Shown here one piece after another: positions 8,065 to 16,989 of a stretch of 64,000 nt of DNA (position 1 is the stretch's first letter; each line of letters starts with the position of its first letter). Origin of the DNA: Betaproteobacteria bacterium (GTDB taxonomy: Bacteria > Pseudomonadota > Gammaproteobacteria > Burkholderiales > Casimicrobiaceae); NCBI GenBank assembly GCA_016192065.1, contig JACPUX010000077.1, forward strand, positions 1-64,000, given 5' to 3'. A program made the translations under genes and the position numbers. A model generated the notes under the pieces. The model saw nothing but the letters and a program-made list of their open reading frames with translations. It was not told the origin of the DNA and ran no database searches.

Positions 8065-10050
8065 CTAGTGGCGCCGCCCGGTGATCTCAGCAAAGAAGGC
8101 TTCGGGAGACGGTTCGCGGCCGAGGAATTGGCGCACCATCTGCATACCTTTGCGCTCGCTGCCGCGGGCCAGGATGGTCTGGCGATAGCGCTGGCCGATC
8201 TGGGCGTCCATGATGTTCTTGCCGTAGGGCGACAACATGTCCAGGCCGATCACTTCCGACCACATATAGCCGTAGTAGCCCGCCGCGTAGCCACTCATGA
8301 GGTGGCCAAAGGAGCCAGCGAACTGTGTGCCCGGGATGTAGCCCAGAGCGGTGGCACCCTCCATTTTTTCCCACAGCGCCTGCGGTTCGCTGGGTCGGGC
8401 GCTGGAGAGCGCCATGTCGTAACCAGCATAAAGATGCTGCCGCGCGTAGAGGATGCCTTTGCCGTAGCGGCGGGCTTCGCCCAGACGCTTCAGCAGATCG
8501 TCGTCGAGGGGCGGACAGGTGGCGCAGACTTTCGCCAATACCGCGGTGCTCTCCTTGCGGCGCGCCCACTCCTCGAACATCTGCGAAGGCGCCTCGACGA
8601 AATCACGCTCGACGCTGGTGCCGGCATGCGGCGCGTAGCGCGTATCTGACAGCACGCCGTGCAAGAGATGGCCAAACTCATGCCAGAAGGTTTCCACCTC
8701 ACTATATTTCAAGCCCTGACGATTGAAATTGGTGACCAGCACGCTGATCGGCCGGCGGCCGGCCAGGGTACTCACCGCACGTACCGGAAATACCGCCGCA
8801 TGGCCGTATTTGCCCTCGCGCGGGAAGAGATCGAGATACGCCCCGCCCAAGAACTTTCCGGACTTGGCGTCCTTCACGTCGTAATAGCGCAGTTCCGGAT
8901 GCCAGACCGGCACCTCGGCGCGTTCGAAGCGGATGCCGTAGAGGTTCTGCGAAACCTCGAGTACCCATTGCAGCGTGGCTTCGACCGGAAAATTCTTGCG
9001 CAGCGCTTCCTCGTCGATGCTGAACCGCGCCTTCTTGATCTGCGCCTGGAAATAGCCGACGTCCCAACGTTCCAGCTTGGTCTCGGCGAGCTGCTTGCCG
9101 CTGCGCTCGGCTTTAAGCGCGGTGAGTTCCTGGATTTCCTGGCGCTCCTTGGCCTCAACCGCGGCCTTGACCTGTTCGAGGAATTTCAGCACTGCCTGCG
9201 GTTTTTCCGCCATGCGGCGGCGGATCACGAAATCCGCGAAACTCTCCATCCCATAGAGCGCGGCGATTTCCTGCCGCAGCTTGATGGTCTCGGTCAGGAG
9301 CTCCATGTTTTTGGCGGTGCCGCGATTGACGAAGGCGAACTGGTAGCGGCGGCGCGCTTCGCCGTTCTCGGCGTTTTCCATGAACGGTTCGTACTCGGGA
9401 TAATTGAACCCCAACAGGTAATTGCCCTGCTCGTCGCGCTTGGCGCGCGCCAAATAGTCCGCCGGCAAGCCCTTCATGTCCTCGGACGTAAAGCTTACTT
9501 TGCTCTTGTTGTCGCGAATGTTCTTTTCGAATTCGAGGCGCAGCTTCTCCAGGCGCTGGAGAATGTCTTTCATGCGGGCGCGCTTTTCGCCGACCAGAGC
9601 AACGCCGGTATCCTCGAAAGCCTCCAGAAGATCCTGGCGCAGTTTTTGATCGACCGGATGCCTCGCCTTGACGGCGCGGATACGCTCGAACAACTTTTCG
9701 TTCTGATACAGCTCGGTGCTGAACACATTGATTTTGATCAGGCACTTGTCACCGGCGTCGCGCACCTTCTCCTCGGGGGAGACGCTATTGAGGATGTACA
9801 CCGGGCCTTCGAGGTTTTCCAGGGCGATGTAGAGCCGGTTCCATTGATGCAGCACGGTGCCGACCCTGGCCTTGGCCAAGGGTACGCTTTCGATGCGCTT
9901 GACCAGGCTCTTGGCCTGCGCGAGACCGGTATCGCAGGCCTGGGTCAGTTGCTCGGCGTCATAAATCGGCAGCGTGGCCCGGGCGGCCGACGACGGGGGC
10001 GCAGCCAGCACAGCGGCCAAGCTCAGCGCGATCAGGGATAGTGCTTTCAA
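8065..10050 (-). CDS. Periplasmic M3 family oligopeptidase (thimet oligopeptidase-like)
   Basis: The start is a TTG at 10050 directly behind AAGGAGGAGAG, giving a 661-residue precursor that begins MKALSLIALSLAAVLAAPPSSA, a clear Sec signal peptide. The zinc motif HEFGH lies at residues 457-461 and the third ligand Glu follows in VEAPSQMFEEW, as in M3A metallopeptidases, which cut peptides of about 5-20 residues. Cytoplasmic OpdA relatives lack a signal peptide, so this copy should work in the periplasm. It sits between binding proteins and permeases of a peptide ABC operon and probably trims peptides before capture or import. Exact cleavage preference is unknown. Confidence 0.93.
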   Translation of the reverse strand: MKALSLIALSLAAVLAAPPSSAARATLPIYDAEQLTQACDTGLAQAKSLVKRIESVPLAKARVGTVLHQWNRLYIALENLEGPVYILNSVSPEEKVRDAGDKCLIKINVFSTELYQNEKLFERIRAVKARHPVDQKLRQDLLEAFEDTGVALVGEKRARMKDILQRLEKLRLEFEKNIRDNKSKVSFTSEDMKGLPADYLARAKRDEQGNYLLGFNYPEYEPFMENAENGEARRRYQFAFVNRGTAKNMELLTETIKLRQEIAALYGMESFADFVIRRRMAEKPQAVLKFLEQVKAAVEAKERQEIQELTALKAERSGKQLAETKLERWDVGYFQAQIKKARFSIDEEALRKNFPVEATLQWVLEVSQNLYGIRFERAEVPVWHPELRYYDVKDAKSGKFLGGAYLDLFPREGKYGHAAVFPVRAVSTLAGRRPISVLVTNFNRQGLKYSEVETFWHEFGHLLHGVLSDTRYAPHAGTSVERDFVEAPSQMFEEWARRKESTAVLAKVCATCPPLDDDLLKRLGEARRYGKGILYARQHLYAGYDMALSSARPSEPQALWEKMEGATALGYIPGTQFAGSFGHLMSGYAAGYYGYMWSEVIGLDMLSPYGKNIMDAQIGQRYRQTILARGSERKGMQMVRQFLGREPSPEAFFAEITGRRH

Positions 10051-10111
10051 CTCTCCTCCTTCGTGGGGCGGGGGCGCGGCCGGCTCCGTGGCACCAGTTC
10101 CGCGCGGGTCA

Positions 10112-11881
10112 TCATTCGAGATCGAGATACATCCAGTCCGCCAAGAGTATGGGGTGCTTCTTGTAACCCTTGACCCGCGGATAGACCAGCATGTTGCGAT
10201 AGCGGGTGTTGTTGAGCTTCCACACGCCGTAGTTTTCCGCCAGGCGGCCCAGATCGACATAGAGCCGATCGCGTTCCGGGGAGGGCGGCATCTTGGCCGA
10301 GCGCTCGTAGATCTCGTCGAACTCGGGCAGCTCGAAACAGGGGTTGTTGCTCTGGCCCACATTCTTGCCATAAAGCAGCATGACAAAATCGTCGCCGTCG
10401 GGATAGTCGGCGATCCAGGCCGCGCCCCGCATCATCAAACGGCATTGCTTTTCGAGCTTGAGGAGTTCAGCGAACTTCTCCTTTTGCACTTCCATGCGAA
10501 TGCCGATGGCGTCGAAGCTCTTTTTCCAGAGCTCGTCGAACAGACGCGTCGTGGAGTCCGGCTGGGAAGCATAGCGGATGACCAGCGGTCGCCCGTCCGG
10601 CAGGGTACGGAAGCCGTCGTCGCCCTTGCGATAGCCGAAGCGGTCGAGCAGGGCGTTGGCCAGCTCCACATTGTAGGCATTGCCGGCGCGGTAGCGCGGC
10701 TGATGGCCGACCACCCCGGGAGGGACGGGAAAATGCGCCTCGACCGCCTGGTTCTTGCGGATGATGCGAATTTCCTCGGCATTGTCGTAGGCCATCAGGA
10801 TGGCGCGGCGCAATGCCACCTTCTCCTTGGAATAACCGCCGACCACGGGGTCGCGCATGTTGAAGTAGTGGTAGGTGATTTCCGGATCGGTGATGCGATT
10901 AAGGAGTACACCCTTGGCGGCGAGTTGCTCGTTCACTTTGCCCTCGGGAATGGCCACCGGGGAAAACTGCGAGCGCAGGTAAAGAATATCGAGCTCGGCG
11001 TTCTGAAAGGCAAGCCACGCCGACTGCTCTTCTTCGATGATGTTGATTTCCACTTGGCCGATTCTGGGCATCTTCTTGCCCTTCATTTCGGCGATGACAC
11101 GCTTGTCCCAGGTGTCCTCACTGCCTTTGAAGTCCCAGTTGAAGCTCCGATACTCGGGGTTGGCCTCGAGAAAGATCTTGGCCGAGCGAATCCAGCGCTT
11201 GAGGTAATAGGGGCCTGTGCCCACCGGGTGCGAATTGGTGTCGTTGGGGTAGGCCTCGATTACTTCGCGCGCGACCGCACCCAGGCTGGGCATGGCGAGT
11301 ATGTAGCCGAGGTTGTAGTCGGTGACCTTAAGCTCGACACGCAGGGTGTAGCGATCCAGAACCTTGAGTCCGGCGATGGGGGAATCGTAGTCAAACTTGC
11401 CCGATTTCACGGCGGCCGCCTCAGCCTCGTCCAGGCCGACGATCTTGCCGTCGAGCAAGAACTTCCACACCGAGCGGTTCTTGGGATCCTTGTGGCGCTT
11501 GATCGAATAGGCGAAATCTTCGGCGGTCAATTCGCGCCGCTGACCCTTGAATGCCGGATCGGGATAGAAGTGGATGCCCTTCCTGACCTTGAAGGTGTAA
11601 CTCTTGCCCTGGTTCTCCAGCTCGGGCAGAGCTTCGGCGGCGCGTGGCGCAAGCTTGGCCGGCGAGGCGAGGTAGTCGTAGGTCAGCAGCGGATCGAAGA
11701 TCGCCTCGACCACCGTGGAGGAGTAGAGATCATGCACCAGCACCGGATCGAAGCCGGTTTCGGCCACCGGAAATTCCACCCGCAAGACCTTCTTGAGGTC
11801 GGCGGCGGCGCGAACCTCGGGCGCGAGGCCGCCAAGGCCCAATAGGGATAGTCCGAGCAACACCAAGGTGTGGCGAATCAT
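10112..11881 (-). CDS. Peptide-binding protein, family 5 (third tandem copy)
   Basis: A 589-residue periplasmic binding protein with a signal peptide ending near VRAAADL. The family-5 (DppA/OppA-like) fold is recognised from VAETGFDPVLVHD near the mature N-terminus, the PVGTGPYYLKRW segment and the C-terminal region. It is about 590 residues, slightly longer than DppA. It belongs to a set of three homologous genes (13841-15607, 12048-13823 and this one) that share almost every landmark, so they arose by tandem duplication. Divergence probably gives different peptide preferences feeding one transporter. It lies 61 bp before the oligopeptidase gene. Confidence 0.93.
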   Translation of the reverse strand: MIRHTLVLLGLSLLGLGGLAPEVRAAADLKKVLRVEFPVAETGFDPVLVHDLYSSTVVEAIFDPLLTYDYLASPAKLAPRAAEALPELENQGKSYTFKVRKGIHFYPDPAFKGQRRELTAEDFAYSIKRHKDPKNRSVWKFLLDGKIVGLDEAEAAAVKSGKFDYDSPIAGLKVLDRYTLRVELKVTDYNLGYILAMPSLGAVAREVIEAYPNDTNSHPVGTGPYYLKRWIRSAKIFLEANPEYRSFNWDFKGSEDTWDKRVIAEMKGKKMPRIGQVEINIIEEEQSAWLAFQNAELDILYLRSQFSPVAIPEGKVNEQLAAKGVLLNRITDPEITYHYFNMRDPVVGGYSKEKVALRRAILMAYDNAEEIRIIRKNQAVEAHFPVPPGVVGHQPRYRAGNAYNVELANALLDRFGYRKGDDGFRTLPDGRPLVIRYASQPDSTTRLFDELWKKSFDAIGIRMEVQKEKFAELLKLEKQCRLMMRGAAWIADYPDGDDFVMLLYGKNVGQSNNPCFELPEFDEIYERSAKMPPSPERDRLYVDLGRLAENYGVWKLNNTRYRNMLVYPRVKGYKKHPILLADWMYLDLE

Positions 11882-11948
11882 GCCTTAAGGTCTCCGGGTG
11901 GGAATCAGGGCGGGTGCGAACCTGGGAGCAGCCGGGTGGGCCGTCCGC

Positions 11949-11979
11949 GGGGCGCGATAATGTAACACGATCGCGCCCC
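11949..11979. promoter_or_regulatory. Perfect inverted repeat between two binding-protein genes
   Basis: GGGGCGCGAT and ATCGCGCCCC form a perfect 10-bp stem around an 11-nt loop in the 166-bp gap between the second and third binding-protein genes, the largest gap in the operon. No U-tract follows. It could be an mRNA processing or stabilising hairpin that sets unequal expression within the operon, or an operator for an internal promoter. The sequence alone cannot separate these. Confidence 0.5.
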
Positions 11980-12047
11980 CTGAACCACTTGACTCTGGCC
12001 GGCCAGGAGCAAGCTCCAGTGTAGGAGGGATGTTCCGCAGTGCCGCG

Positions 12048-13823
12048 CTAGCGCCCATTTTTCTGCTCCAAATCCATATACAGCCATTCGGCATGCAGAA
12101 TGGGGTGCTTCTTGTAGCCTTGCACATGGGGCTGAATGAGCATGTTGCGATAGCGCGACACCCCGAGGCGCCAAGGCGTGTGCGCCTCCATGCTGCGCAT
12201 CATCCGCTGGTAGAGGCGATTGCGCTCGGGCGAGTCGGGCAGCGTCTTGCTTTTGCGGTAGAGTTCATCGAATTCGGGAATCCGGGCGCAGGCATTGTTG
12301 CTCTGCCCAGTGTTGGGACCGTAAAGAAGTTGCAGGAAGTTGTCGCCATCGGGATAGTCGGCGATCCACGCTCCGGTGCGCATTTGCAGCTTGCAGAGTT
12401 TCTCGGCCTTGAGCAGTTCGGGGAACTTGTCTTTGTGAATGTCGATGCGAATGCCGACACTTTCCAGCGACTTGGCCCAGAGCTCGTCGAACTGCCGGCC
12501 CTGGGAATCGGGTCGCGAGGAGTAGCGCACCACCAGGGGTTTACCGTCGGGCTGCGTGCGCCAGCCGTCGGCGCCCTTCCTATAGCCGAACCGGTCGAGC
12601 AGCGCCCTGGCGCCCGCCGGATCGAAGCGAATGTTGCTCTGGAAGGCCGCGTCGTGCCCGACCACCCCGGGCGGCACGAGATACTCTGCCGCCACCGCCT
12701 GGCCATTGTGGATCACCCGGATTTCCTCGGCCACGTTGTAGGCCATCGCCATGGCTCGGCGCAGCGCGATCTTCTCCTTGCTCATGCCTCCGACCACCGG
12801 ATCCTGCATGTTCCAGTAGGTGTACATGATTTCCGGATCGACGATGCGATTGAGGCGCACTTTGCGCTTTTGCAGCTCCGCGGAGAGTTGATTGTTGGGC
12901 AAGGCGATCGGAGCGAGCGGCCCTTCCATGTTCAGCAGGTCGAGCTCGCCATTCTGGAAGGCGAGCCAGCGCGACTGGTCCTCTTCGATCACGCTCACCT
13001 CGATGCTGCCGATCTGCGGCATGCGCTTGCCTTTCATCGCCGCCACGAGCGCTTGGTCCCCAGCCTCCAACCCCGGCTGAAAGTTCCAGGTGAAGCCGCG
13101 GTAATGCGGGTTCGCTTCCAGCAAGAGCTTGGAGCTGCGCACCCATTTCTTGAGCAGGTAAGGGCCGGTACCCACCGGGTGCGCGTTGGTGTCCTCGGCG
13201 TAGGCCTCGATCACTTCCCGCGCCACCGCGCCGAAAGTCGGCATGGCCAGGATATGAGCGAAGTTATAGTCGGTTTCGGTGAGGCGTATGCGCAGCGTAT
13301 AGCGATCGATGATCTCCAGCCCCGGCAGCTTGGCGTCGTAATCGAACTTCCCGCCGCTTTTCGCGGCGCGCTCCGCCAAGGCATCCAGGCCAAGGACTTT
13401 GCCCTCGAGCAGAAACTTCCAGGGCGAGCGCAGCGCCGGATCGACAAACCGCTTCAAGGTATAGGCATAGTCCTCGGCGACGAGTTCACGCGTCTTGCCC
13501 TTCCAGATCGGGTCGGGCGCAAAGTGGATGCCTGGCTTGATGCGAAAAGTATAGGTCCGGCCCGCATCGGCAACTTGTGGCATCGCCTCCGCGGTTTCGG
13601 GCACGAGCCTGGAAGGGCGCGCCAAATAGTCGTAGGTGACCAGACGCTCAAAGATATTCTCGACGATGCTGCCGGAATAGTAGTCATGCACCCGCGCCGG
13701 GTCGAAACCGGTTTCGGCGCGCGGCAGCACCCAATGCAGGACCTTGTTCGGATCCGCCGCGAGCGCGAACTTCAGAGCGCCCAGCAGCAATGCCGCAAGC
13801 AGCAGTCGCGCCATGGTCTTCAC
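12048..13823 (-). CDS. Peptide-binding protein, family 5 (second tandem copy)
   Basis: The start is taken as the GTG at 13823, seven bases after GGAGG; an ATG three codons later (13814) is the alternative. The 591-residue precursor has a signal peptide (MARLLLAALLLGALKFALA) and the same layout as its neighbours: RAETGFDPARVHDYYSG, HPVGTGPYLLKKW, and a C-terminal RYRNMLIQPHVQGYKKHP block. It is a periplasmic solute-binding protein that delivers peptides to the downstream permeases. Its start lies 17 bp after the previous copy's stop, so the two are co-translated or at least cotranscribed. Confidence 0.93.
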   Translation of the reverse strand: MKTMARLLLAALLLGALKFALAADPNKVLHWVLPRAETGFDPARVHDYYSGSIVENIFERLVTYDYLARPSRLVPETAEAMPQVADAGRTYTFRIKPGIHFAPDPIWKGKTRELVAEDYAYTLKRFVDPALRSPWKFLLEGKVLGLDALAERAAKSGGKFDYDAKLPGLEIIDRYTLRIRLTETDYNFAHILAMPTFGAVAREVIEAYAEDTNAHPVGTGPYLLKKWVRSSKLLLEANPHYRGFTWNFQPGLEAGDQALVAAMKGKRMPQIGSIEVSVIEEDQSRWLAFQNGELDLLNMEGPLAPIALPNNQLSAELQKRKVRLNRIVDPEIMYTYWNMQDPVVGGMSKEKIALRRAMAMAYNVAEEIRVIHNGQAVAAEYLVPPGVVGHDAAFQSNIRFDPAGARALLDRFGYRKGADGWRTQPDGKPLVVRYSSRPDSQGRQFDELWAKSLESVGIRIDIHKDKFPELLKAEKLCKLQMRTGAWIADYPDGDNFLQLLYGPNTGQSNNACARIPEFDELYRKSKTLPDSPERNRLYQRMMRSMEAHTPWRLGVSRYRNMLIQPHVQGYKKHPILHAEWLYMDLEQKNGR

Positions 13824-13840
13824 CCCCGGTCCTCCAGAGC

Positions 13841-15607
13841 CTAGCGCCTGGGTTCGATGTCGATATACAGCCACTCCGCCCGGATCATCGGGTGCTTCTT
13901 GTAACCCTTGACCTGCGGCTGAACCAACTGCGTGCGGTAGCGCGACACTCCCAGGCGCCACGGCGTATCGGCCTCGATCTGGCGTGACATCTGTTCGAAC
14001 AAGCGATCGCGCTCCGGGGAATTGGGCATGCTGCGGGCCTGCTCGTAGAGTTTGTCAAAAGCCGGGGATTTGTAGCAGGCGTTGTTGCTGGCACCGACAT
14101 TGGGGCCATACAGTAGCTGCATGAAGTTCTCGCCATCGGGGTAGTCGGCGATCCAAGCCTGCCCCCACATCTGTAACTGGCATTGCTTGGCGGCCCGATA
14201 GTGGTCGCTGAACTTGCCTTTGTCCACTTCCATGCGGATCGCCACCGACTCGAAGGCCTTCTTCCACAATTCGTCGAACTCGCGCGACACCGCGTTGGTC
14301 TCGGTGGTGAGCTTGATCGTGAACGGCTTGCCGCTGGGCAAGTTGCGGTAGCCGTCCTTGCCTTTCTTGTAGCCGAACTTGTCGAGCAGGGAATTGGCAA
14401 GCTGAGGGTCGTTGGGAATGCTGCTGCGATACTTTGGATTGTGCCCGACCACACCCTGAGGTATCGGCGACTGCGCTTCGATCGCCTGGTTCTTGCGGAT
14501 GATGCGGATTTCGTCGGCATTGCTGTAGGCCATGGTTAGCGCCCGTCTGAGGGCGACCTTTTCCTTTTCCAGCCCGCCGATGATGGGGTCCTGCATGTTG
14601 AACGCGGTATAGGTGATCTCCGGCTCGATGATTCGACTCATGGTGATGCCCTTCTTTACCAGATCCGGAGCCAGCTTGTCGCCCGGCAGAGCGATCGGCG
14701 CGAAGGTGCCCGGGAAGCGCAAGACGTCGAGTTCGCCGCGCTGAAAGGCCAGCCAACGAGATTGCTCTTCTTCCATGACGTAGATTTCCATGGTGCCGAT
14801 AGTGGGCATTTTCTTGCCCTTCATGGCGGCAACGATGGCTTTGTCCTCAGGGTCGTCTCCAGGCTTGAAGTCCCACACCAAGCCCCGATACTCGGGATTG
14901 GCCACCAAGACGATCTTGGAACCCCGCACCCACTGCTTGAGCATGTAAGGCCCGGTCCCGACCGGATGCGCCTGGGTATCTTCGTGGTAATGTTCGATGA
15001 CTTCGCGGGCCACCGCGCCGACCGTGGGCATGGCGAGGATGTAGAGGAAGTTGTAGTCCGGCTGAATGAGCCGAATGCGCAGGGTATGGCGATCGACCAC
15101 CTCAAGCCCGGGGATCTTGGCGTCATAATCGAACTTGCCGGTCTTCTCGGCCTGCACCGCCAATTCGTTGAGGCCGACGATCTTGTTGTCAACGATGAAG
15201 CGCATCTGTGCCCGCAGCTTGGGGTCCATCAGGCGTTTGATGCTGTAGGCGTAGTCCTCGGCGACCAGTTCGCGTTTCTTGCCCTTGAACACCGGATCCG
15301 GTGAAAAGTGGATGCCTTTCTTAAGCTTGAAAACGAAGGTCTTGCCCCCCTCGCTGACTTCCGGCATGGCGGCGACGGTCAGCGGCACGAGCTTCGCCGG
15401 GCGCGCGAGATAATCGTACGTGAGCAGAGGCTCGAGGATGCCTTCGATGACGGTGTTCGAGTAGTTGTCGCTGACCAAGGCGGGATCGAAACCGGTTTCG
15501 GCGGTCTGGAATTCCCAACGCAACACTTTGTTCGGATCGGCCGCGGCGGCGACGGGAGTCGCCAGGAACATGGCAATGGTGGCCAGGAAAGACGTCCGGA
15601 ACAACAT
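13841..15607 (-). CDS. Peptide-binding protein, family 5 (first tandem copy)
   Basis: First gene of the peptide-transport operon. The start at 15607 has AAGGGG six bases upstream; an upstream in-frame Met is less likely. The 588-residue precursor has a signal peptide ending near PVAAAADPN, followed by QTAETGFDPALVSDNYSN and HPVGTGPYMLKQW, hallmarks of family-5 binding proteins. Two close paralogues follow. Three binding proteins for one permease pair suggests the cell takes up a range of peptides. The operon promoter should lie in the 95 bp shared with the divergent DNA glycosylase gene. Confidence 0.93.
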   Translation of the reverse strand: MLFRTSFLATIAMFLATPVAAAADPNKVLRWEFQTAETGFDPALVSDNYSNTVIEGILEPLLTYDYLARPAKLVPLTVAAMPEVSEGGKTFVFKLKKGIHFSPDPVFKGKKRELVAEDYAYSIKRLMDPKLRAQMRFIVDNKIVGLNELAVQAEKTGKFDYDAKIPGLEVVDRHTLRIRLIQPDYNFLYILAMPTVGAVAREVIEHYHEDTQAHPVGTGPYMLKQWVRGSKIVLVANPEYRGLVWDFKPGDDPEDKAIVAAMKGKKMPTIGTMEIYVMEEEQSRWLAFQRGELDVLRFPGTFAPIALPGDKLAPDLVKKGITMSRIIEPEITYTAFNMQDPIIGGLEKEKVALRRALTMAYSNADEIRIIRKNQAIEAQSPIPQGVVGHNPKYRSSIPNDPQLANSLLDKFGYKKGKDGYRNLPSGKPFTIKLTTETNAVSREFDELWKKAFESVAIRMEVDKGKFSDHYRAAKQCQLQMWGQAWIADYPDGENFMQLLYGPNVGASNNACYKSPAFDKLYEQARSMPNSPERDRLFEQMSRQIEADTPWRLGVSRYRTQLVQPQVKGYKKHPMIRAEWLYIDIEPRR

Positions 15608-15667
15608 GTTTCGCCCCTTGGGGATCGGGAAAGCGCGCAATGTATCACTTTCCCCGCCCCCCCACCA

Positions 15668-15696
15668 TTGGCCTTGCGACCCCGAATTGCTATAGT
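15668..15696 (+). promoter_or_regulatory. Sigma-70 promoter of the DNA glycosylase gene
   Basis: TTGGCC at 15668-15673 and TATAGT at 15691-15696 are separated by exactly 17 bp. The expected start of transcription is at or within a base or two of the ATG at 15703, which would give a leaderless mRNA. No ribosome-binding sequence is seen before the ATG. Confidence 0.6.
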
Positions 15697-15702
15697 CGGA
15701 CC

Positions 15703-16320
15703 ATGAAACCGGAGTACTGGGACCAGGCCACCCGCACCCTGGCGCGACGCGATGCCAAGCTGCGCGGGTTGATCCGGCAATTTCCGGGCATCCACCTGGC
15801 GCGACGCAACAATCCTTTCACCACTCTGGCTCGGGCCATCGTCGGGCAACAGATCTCGGTCAAGGCTGCCGACAATGTCTGGAACCGTCTTCAAGCCGCA
15901 GTGCCCAGGTTCAATGCCCGGCAGCTCGCGGCCTGCGAGCCCGATCACCTGCGCGCTTGCGGCCTCTCGGGGCAGAAGGCAGGCTATCTCCTCGATCTGG
16001 CGGCGCACTTCCAGAGCCGGCGCCTACGCCCCAGCCGCTGGCAGGAACTCGATGACGAGGCGATCATCGCTGAACTCACCGCGGTCAAGGGCATCGGCCG
16101 CTGGACGGCGGAGATGTTCCTGATCTTCCACGAACTGCGCCCCGATGTGCTGCCCCTGGCCGATCTCGGCCTGCGCCGCGCCGTCAGCCTGCTTTATAAC
16201 AACGGCGCGGCCCTCACACCCGCCGCCGTCCGCGAGTTGGCTGAACCGTGGCAGCCCTGGCGCTCGGTGGCCACCTGGTACTTGTGGCGCAGCCTCGATC
16301 CCCTTCCGGTCGAATACTGA
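15703..16320 (+). CDS. DNA-3-methyladenine glycosylase II family protein (HhH-GPD)
   Basis: A 205-residue base-excision repair glycosylase. The helix-hairpin-helix VKGIGRWTA is at residues 128-136 and the catalytic Asp is D154 in LPLADLGL, the AlkA/HhH-GPD arrangement. FTTLARAIVGQQIS is the conserved start of the fold. It is shorter than E. coli AlkA (282) because it lacks the N-terminal domain, like many minimal AlkA-like enzymes. It should remove alkylated purines from DNA. It has no ribosome site and a promoter whose start point falls on the ATG. It is transcribed away from the peptide operon. Confidence 0.92.
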   Translation: MKPEYWDQATRTLARRDAKLRGLIRQFPGIHLARRNNPFTTLARAIVGQQISVKAADNVWNRLQAAVPRFNARQLAACEPDHLRACGLSGQKAGYLLDLAAHFQSRRLRPSRWQELDDEAIIAELTAVKGIGRWTAEMFLIFHELRPDVLPLADLGLRRAVSLLYNNGAALTPAAVRELAEPWQPWRSVATWYLWRSLDPLPVEY

Positions 16321-16469
16321 TCTTCGCGTTGTCCTGGCCGGGCAGATGCGACCGTCCACGTACCAGTCGGAAAGATCTTGCAACAATTCACCTGCCACCT
16401 TGTGGTAAACGCCGGCAACCTAACTGGCGTTAACGAAGTACCGTCGCAACCCACCACAAGGAGACGATC

Positions 16470-16799
16470 ATGAAACAGAAATTGCTACTCATCACCCTGG
16501 CGCTTTCCGCTCTCGGCACCGCCGGCACCGCCTCGGCCAGGGGCTGGGGCCATGTTCACGTTCACTTGGCCGCACCCGCCGTGGTGCGCCATGGCCCGGT
16601 GTATGCCCCGGTGGTCGCCATAGCCCCAACTCGCGTGGCCTCGACTTGCGCTTGGGTGGAAGGCCACTGGCGCTGGAATGGCTTCGAAGAAACATGGATA
16701 CCCGGCCATTGCGCCCATCGCGCCGCCTACCTGGCACCAGCGGTGACCCGTGCACCCGCGCCGGTCAGTGTTTCCCTCGGTTTCAGCGGCCGATTCTAG
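16470..16799 (+). CDS. Small secreted YXWGXW-like repeat protein
   Basis: A 109-residue product behind AAGGAG, with a Sec signal peptide ending at ASARGWG. The mature part is rich in His, Pro, Val and Trp. Two Trp-containing units, AWVEGHWRWNG and TWIPGHC, resemble the short repeats of the YXWGXW family of small envelope proteins. Two Cys residues could form a disulfide. The role of such proteins is unknown. It stands alone between the glycosylase gene and a convergent CoA-transferase gene. Confidence 0.75.
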   Translation: MKQKLLLITLALSALGTAGTASARGWGHVHVHLAAPAVVRHGPVYAPVVAIAPTRVASTCAWVEGHWRWNGFEETWIPGHCAHRAAYLAPAVTRAPAPVSVSLGFSGRF

Positions 16800-16989
16800 G
16801 GTCGAGGCGCCCTGGCGATGCCGCAACGCGCGGGGTTGCCAGGACCTGCTTCATCACTCCTCCGCCCGACCCGCGCGCCGCTCGACCCCTCGCTTCGCGC
16901 CACCGGCCCCTCGGACCGGTTGGTGCCCCGAGACGAGCGAGCTTGTGGCGACCGCCGGACTCCCCAGTCTCGACTTGATCAGCGCCTCG

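Noticed and set aside
9974..13844. Two plus-strand frames of over 600 codons opposite the binding-protein genes
   Set aside because: They mirror real family-5 binding proteins on the other strand; their similarity to each other only reflects the similarity of the genes below.
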